Shown: one piece after another, positions 60,352 through 64,000 of the stretch | Numbering within the stretch: the first letter of the stretch is position 1 | How the letters are laid out: each line of letters opens with the position of its first letter | Assembly: GCA_937907215.1 (NCBI GenBank) | Contig: CALESG010000110.1 | Coordinates: 7,766 to 71,765, forward strand | Direction: 5' to 3' | DNA length: 64,000 nt | From: an uncultured Ruminococcus sp. | Lineage (GTDB): Bacteria; Bacillota; Clostridia; Oscillospirales; Ruminococcaceae | Translations under genes and position numbers: made by a program | Notes under the pieces: generated by a model | What the model was told of the DNA's origin: nothing | Databases searched by the model: none | The model's input: the letters and a program-made list of their open reading frames with translations, nothing else

Positions 60352-61220
60352 TATAGATTAAAAATAAGATTGTTTACATATGACGTTAATTCATCTGCTT
60401 GTTTATACAATTTGTTGTTTGTATAGTATAACAAGTCGTTAAAATAGCTTTCAAACATTTTACCAGTTTCTTTGGAAATGACAGGAACCTTTATTGGCTC
60501 AATAGCTTGAACACTTATCAATAAATCACCAGTTCCAGTTTTGGGAGAATTCTTAAGTAAGTATTTTCCCATAGGAGAATTTAATAACAATGTTAAAAAC
60601 TTCAAATTTTCACCTGTTGCAAAACAAGTGCTATCTAAACAAAAATAACCTTTTTCATCATAACAAAAACGGATTAATGAACCAACACGTTTCCATATAA
60701 TTTTTTGTCGAGAAAAATCGTCCCAATAACTTATGCTATCTTGTGTTTCAAACCACTTATTATTGGTTTTCTTTCTTGATTTAATAAGTTGTCCGTTAAT
60801 TAAACTAGTATTTCCTGTCTGCTCCAAACGTTCAATGCCAAATGATAAAAGATAATCTTTAATGGCAGGATAGTCATTAATATCATAATGCATACTTGGA
60901 AAAGTAGCTATTATATATAAATCTTTGAAGTCATAAGAATAACGTTTTATATCCCTGCCCCGTAAAATCGGTCGAATAATTTCAGCAGATTTTGGGTCAG
61001 CGGAAATTAATTCATCTTTCTTCTTTCCATCAATAATAAAAGCTTCATTATAACCTGTCAGAATACCCCTATAAATATTGACGTTCCAATCTTTAAGAGG
61101 AGTTCCTATACTTTCAATTTTCCTCTTAATAGACTGCTCGACAGGAGAAAGGATGACCCAGCTGTCAGAACTATCAAAACGGTTTATTTCAGCATTCTGC
61201 TGAACATAATCGCTCGTTAT
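60303..61220 (-). pseudogene. C-terminal specificity region of a type IIG/PglX-like methyltransferase, catalytic part missing
   Basis: The open frame runs from 61220 to 60303 (about 305 codons). It encodes SDSWVILSPVEQSIKRKIE, GTPLKDWNVNIYRGILTGYN, IIRPILRGRDIKRY, WFETQDSISYWDDFSRQKI, GLNxPMGK-like LLLNSPMGKYLLKN, and a helical end. This is the standard order of target-recognition segments in Eco57I/BREX PglX-type proteins. The N-terminal SAM-binding and NPPY parts are absent. The frame begins immediately before the leader of the serine recombinase gene. Confidence 0.78.
60693..60727. repeat. Inverted-repeat arm 2 of methyltransferase specificity cassettes
   Basis: Counterpart of 59891-59925 in opposite orientation. 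It encodes the conserved YWDDFSRQKIIW segment of the minus-strand cassette. Recombination between the arms would exchange the last 140 or so codons of the specificity domain. Confidence 0.7.
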
Positions 61221-61250
61221 TTATAATCAAATTTTAAAGGAGAAATTATT

Positions 61251-61871
61251 ATGAATTACGGGTACATCAGAGTAAGTTCGGACAAGCAGACGGTTGAAAA
61301 TCAGCGTTTTGAGATAGAGAATTTTGCAAAGCAGAATGATATTAAAATAGATGGCTGGATTGAGGAAACTATAAGTGGTGTCAAGAATTATGACAAACGT
61401 GAACTGGGTAAGTTATTGAAAAGGGTAAAAAAAGATGATTTGATTATTTGTGCAGAACTTTCAAGACTCGGTAGAAATCTCTTTATGATTATGGAGATTT
61501 TGAATATCTGCATGACAAAAGAGTGCCGTGTTTGGACGATTAAGGATAATTACCGTCTTGGTGACGATATTCAGAGCAAGGTTCTTGCTTTTGCTTTTGG
61601 ACTTTCTGCTGAAATAGAGAGAAACTTGATTAGTCAGCGAACCAAAGAAGCGTTGGCTCGAAAGCGTTCTGAAGGAGTTGTGCTTGGTCGCCCAAAGGGA
61701 AGAAAATCTTCTCATGTCAAATTATCAGGCAATGAAGAAGTAATTAGAGTGTTAAGACAACAGAATGTATCTAAAAGCGAAATTGCACGGATATTTAAGG
61801 TGCATAGAATGACAGTTGATGCTTTTATAAAGAATAATAATTTAGAAAATAATGATAATGGAGATACTTGA
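61251..61871 (+). CDS. Serine recombinase (resolvase/invertase family)
   Basis: It is 206 residues. It has the N-terminal catalytic domain with nucleophile Ser9 in YIRVSSDKQ, the Arg-rich CAELSRLGRNLFMIMEIL, the helix-E region AEIERNLISQRTKEALARKR and GRPKGRKSS, and a C-terminal helix-turn-helix (VSKSEIARIFKVHRMTVDAFI). The length is that of small DNA invertases. AAAGGAG precedes the start. Its position beside two inverted specificity cassettes suggests that it flips them, as invertases do for phase-variable restriction-modification genes in other bacteria (inference). Confidence 0.92.
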   Translation: MNYGYIRVSSDKQTVENQRFEIENFAKQNDIKIDGWIEETISGVKNYDKRELGKLLKRVKKDDLIICAELSRLGRNLFMIMEILNICMTKECRVWTIKDNYRLGDDIQSKVLAFAFGLSAEIERNLISQRTKEALARKRSEGVVLGRPKGRKSSHVKLSGNEEVIRVLRQQNVSKSEIARIFKVHRMTVDAFIKNNNLENNDNGDT

Positions 61872-61896
61872 TGTGCAAGTATACAAGAGGAAGAAA

Positions 61897-62118
61897 ATGT
61901 ATAAACTTGTTCCAAAACGTACCATAAAACGAATTGAAAACATGGATGAAAATGAAGAACTCCGTATCATGAAGCTAACGCTTGAACTTGCAAAGGAATC
62001 AGATGACGAATTGTGGAAAGAATTAATCCTGCTGCATCTTGATGATATGAGAATCCTGAACAGCGAAGACGGAGAGAGAATAAAAAGAGATTGTAACAGG
62101 ATGCTGAGAGGAATTTAG
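61897..62118 (+). CDS. Hypothetical protein, 73 residues
   Basis: ATG 61897 has GAGGAAG upstream, 25 bp after the recombinase stop. The protein is charged and helical (MYKLVPKRTIKRIENMDENEEL onward, with LWKELILLHLDDMRIL). It has no signal peptide or recognised domain. It is followed within 3 bp by the next gene, so it belongs to a short operon with the recombinase. Confidence 0.6.
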   Translation: MYKLVPKRTIKRIENMDENEELRIMKLTLELAKESDDELWKELILLHLDDMRILNSEDGERIKRDCNRMLRGI

Positions 62119-62120
62119 TG

Positions 62121-62426
62121 ATGTATGATATTGATTATGAAATATACAAATATATCAATGAGCTGGCTGACCAGTATGTAGAATTTGATGAATTGCTGAA
62201 ACAGAATCATCTTACTTTTGATGAAGTAAAACAAAAAATAAAGCAGTTCAAAGAACAGTTTTATAGTCTGCTTTCAAAGTATTCTATCGGTAGTCAGAAT
62301 CTTGTTGAAACCTGTTATGACTTGATAGAACGTATGGAACAGTATCCTGATAATCCAGATTTGCAGTATCTGTATTTTTGTATTATGACAGATGTCGGCT
62401 TGCTGAATAAGGTATTAGGTGAATGA
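62121..62426 (+). CDS. Hypothetical helical protein, first part of a frame interrupted by TGA
   Basis: It is 101 residues from ATG 62121 (AGAGGA upstream). It is acidic and helical: MYDIDYEIYKYINELADQYV, then KQKIKQFKEQFYSLLSKY, ending LLNKVLGE at TGA 62424. The same frame continues directly after the TGA without another stop to 62780 and without a usable start, so this is probably the N-terminal half of a longer protein of about 219 residues. The function is unknown. Confidence 0.55.
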   Translation: MYDIDYEIYKYINELADQYVEFDELLKQNHLTFDEVKQKIKQFKEQFYSLLSKYSIGSQNLVETCYDLIERMEQYPDNPDLQYLYFCIMTDVGLLNKVLGE

Positions 62427-62780
62427 ACAGAAGAGCAGGAAATCAGAAATTATCTTCGCCAGCGTGAATCAATACAAGAACTGGCAGAATTTTTGGAGTC
62501 TCAAACCGAGAGCATTAAGAAATATCAGGAATTACTGGAATATTTGAAAAAGCCGATAAAAATAAAAAATGCAGAATGTGAGGAAGAGTCGGATTTTCTG
62601 TATCATTTGACCATACAGCATACTTTTTTGCATGATGGTATAAAAAATGAGGTCTACAAAGATAACCTAAAATCTTTGCTGATACATATTAACAGCGATG
62701 AAAAATTAAAGCCTATTAAGCCATATATTATCTTTGCTGTGCTTGCGAGAAAAACAGGTATGATGCAATGCCGAATCTGA
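62427..62780 (+). pseudogene. In-frame continuation after the TGA at 62424
   Basis: It encodes TEEQEIRNYLRQRESIQELA, a coiled-coil-like stretch, then CEEESDFLYHLTIQHTFLHD and KPYIIFAVLARKTGM. No ATG or GTG with a ribosome site lies near its 5' end; only a TTG at 62493 could start it. The most economical reading is a nonsense mutation, or TGA readthrough, of the 62121 gene. Its end overlaps the next gene by 13 bp. Confidence 0.5.
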
Positions 62781-63154
62781 AAGCAATATTTCAATATCAG
62801 GAGTATAATATTTTAAAGGATAATGGCAAAAATTTCAACCAATATCAGTCTGAATTAGAATTGTACGACCATTTGAGAAGAGCATATTTTGAGGATGCTG
62901 ATATAGATTTCTGTGATTACTGCTTTGCAAATCTTTCACCGCTGAGCGAATGGTACTATTTGAACTGCGAACCAAATGAAGAGATACCGATGACTTTAGG
63001 AAGAAAAATATATTTGTCAAAACCTTTGTGCTTTCCAAGGTTGCTGAGCTTTGAGGATTATGAACAGTTTAATGATATTGAAGCTCAGATGTATGATGAT
63101 GCAGCGGAAAAGTTAGAAAATCAAATGTTGGATATTGCTGAATACCTGATATAG
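62768..63154 (+). CDS. Hypothetical protein, 128 residues
   Basis: The ATG at 62768 lies inside the last codons of the preceding frame, in a different phase. The protein is acidic and Tyr/Phe-rich (YDHLRRAYFEDADIDFCDYC, LSPLSEWYYLNCEPNEEIP). It has no recognised domain, membrane segment or signal peptide. The overlap with the upstream frame suggests coupled translation. A terminator follows. Confidence 0.6.
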   Translation: MPNLKAIFQYQEYNILKDNGKNFNQYQSELELYDHLRRAYFEDADIDFCDYCFANLSPLSEWYYLNCEPNEEIPMTLGRKIYLSKPLCFPRLLSFEDYEQFNDIEAQMYDDAAEKLENQMLDIAEYLI

Positions 63155-63165
63155 CGTGTCAAGAT

Positions 63166-63206
63166 AAAACAGTTCCGAAATTTTAAATTTTTTTCGGAAC
63201 TGTTTT
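63166..63206 (+). terminator. Terminator of the recombinase operon
   Basis: AAAACAGTTCCGAAA (63166-63180) pairs perfectly with its inverse at 63192-63206. The stem is long, and the arm ends in TTTTG. Confidence 0.85.
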
Positions 63207-63257
63207 GTATTTACTTATCTGAAATTTTGTGGTATCCTTTTTTCAGGAGGTGGAAGT

Positions 63258-63533
63258 ATGCTGATGAACGGCGAATATCTTGAAACACTGCAAGACTTGA
63301 AACGTTGCTTTTGCATTGATGAATTGATTTATGATTACGGCAGCGGTGAACTGGAAATATGGCTCAGAAAAATCGGCGAAACGGAGAAGGCAGACAAAAT
63401 AAACGAAATTCCAAAAGTGAACGCATATATCCTGCTCCGCCTATATGAAATCCTGGATTTGAATCCTGAACTGTCAGAAGAAGAAATCCGCAATCTTTTT
63501 ACTCTTCGGAGACAGAATGAACAAATGCATTAA
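63258..63533 (+). CDS. Hypothetical protein, 91 residues
   Basis: AGGAGGTGGAAGT precedes ATG 63258, and a promoter-like TTTACT-17 bp-TATCCT lies at about 63211-63239. The protein is helical and acidic (LETLQDLKRCFCIDELIYDY, LRLYEILDLNPELSEEEIRN). No domain was recognised. Its 3' end overlaps the convergent XRE gene by 35 bp. Confidence 0.6.
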   Translation: MLMNGEYLETLQDLKRCFCIDELIYDYGSGELEIWLRKIGETEKADKINEIPKVNAYILLRLYEILDLNPELSEEEIRNLFTLRRQNEQMH

Positions 63534-63837
63534 CAATGGTAATCAGATTATTTCTGTGCTTCTCAGGACATTTCTGATTGAGCAAAGAAAGCATTTCCAG
63601 TTCCATAGAATCGCCCTGTGTGCATTCACCAAATAAGATATAATCTGAACTGAGGTATAGAAGTTCAGTGAGCTTAGCAAGTGTCTGAATGGAAACACCT
63701 TTCACGCCGAGTTCAATATCAGAGCAAAATTTTGTAGATACGTCAAGCTTTTCAGCAAGCTGTTCTCTGGTATACCCTAAAAGTTCTCTTTGCTTGCGGA
63801 TTCTGCTGCCCATTTCATGGTAATTAATAGTTTTCAT
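63499..63837 (-). CDS. XRE-family transcriptional regulator of the accessory island
   Basis: It is 112 residues. The N-terminal helix-turn-helix is RIRKQRELLGYTREQLAEKL then KFCSDIELGVKGVS, and the C-terminal part is helical (LEMLSLLNQKCPEKHRNNL). AGGAGGACTTTCC precedes the start. It is probably a regulator of the mobile element. Upstream sequence to the window edge (63838-64000) shows only AT-rich DNA, with no gene recognised. Confidence 0.85.
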   Translation of the reverse strand: MKTINYHEMGSRIRKQRELLGYTREQLAEKLDVSTKFCSDIELGVKGVSIQTLAKLTELLYLSSDYILFGECTQGDSMELEMLSLLNQKCPEKHRNNLITIVNAFVHSVSEE

Positions 63838-64000
63838 TTCTGGAAAGTCCTCCTATTCAATATAGTTTCATTACTATTGTACAGGAAAAGCTTTTGAAAT
63901 AAAATCAGCTCTAAGGGCTGACAATCAGAATTTTAAGTGTTAAAATTAGAACTTGTACCAATAAGCTAAAAACGTTTTAACAGAGTATGCAGATGTGAAA

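Overview
The window reads as a chromosomal segment of a low-GC, spore-capable, fibre-degrading anaerobic Firmicute, most likely a gut Ruminococcus or close relative (inference). Supporting evidence: a germination protease gene (gpr), dockerin modules on two secreted proteins, a lipoprotein GH5 cellulase, a GH43 arabinanase, FabK-type fatty acid synthesis, oxygen-sensitive NrdD/NrdG, and consensus TTGACA/TATAAT promoters with GGAGG ribosome binding sites.

Layout. 1-3165: end of an M16 peptidase gene, lgt and folD. 3326-13087: a complete malonyl-CoA and fatty acid synthesis cluster (fabH, fabK, fabG, fabF, accB, fabZ, accC, accD, accA on the minus strand, acpP beyond a repeat element, fabD divergent), followed by aroE, aroK, an amidohydrolase and a membrane protein. 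The biotin ligase that would charge AccB lies at 23778. 16243-24503: ilvE, a calcium P-type ATPase, gpr, rpsT with a structured leader, twin XRE regulators, a MazF-type toxin and birA. 24572-28155: a sugar ABC importer without its ATPase. 28454-41451: ComEA-like protein, an LDH/MDH-family enzyme, the polysaccharide-degrading proteins, a tRNA-Thr, a degenerate SipW-like protein and a sugar transferase. 41799-49386: proBA, asnB, an HD hydrolase and a PyrB with a PyrI-type zinc domain. 49593-53111: nrdD and nrdG separated by a 655-bp inverted-repeat element. 53320-56732: three lipoprotein genes, then rplM-rpsI behind an L13-type leader.

56832 to the right edge is accessory DNA inserted just downstream of the rpsI terminator: a truncated tyrosine integrase, a truncated DEAH helicase, a P4/D5-like helicase fragment, two oppositely oriented C-terminal specificity cassettes of a type IIG/PglX-like methyltransferase that share a 35-bp inverted repeat, a serine recombinase, small unknown genes and an XRE regulator. 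No methyltransferase catalytic part is present, so this looks like a silent or remnant specificity-switching locus. It is the most interesting system in the window.

A second theme is non-coding mobile DNA. Four ~168-bp palindromic elements occupy intergenic gaps (3624, 17764, 20516, 21553). One carries an exact 176-bp insertion of a second element with 19-bp perfect terminal repeats. The nrdD-nrdG spacer holds a third type whose ends each fold into three hairpins.
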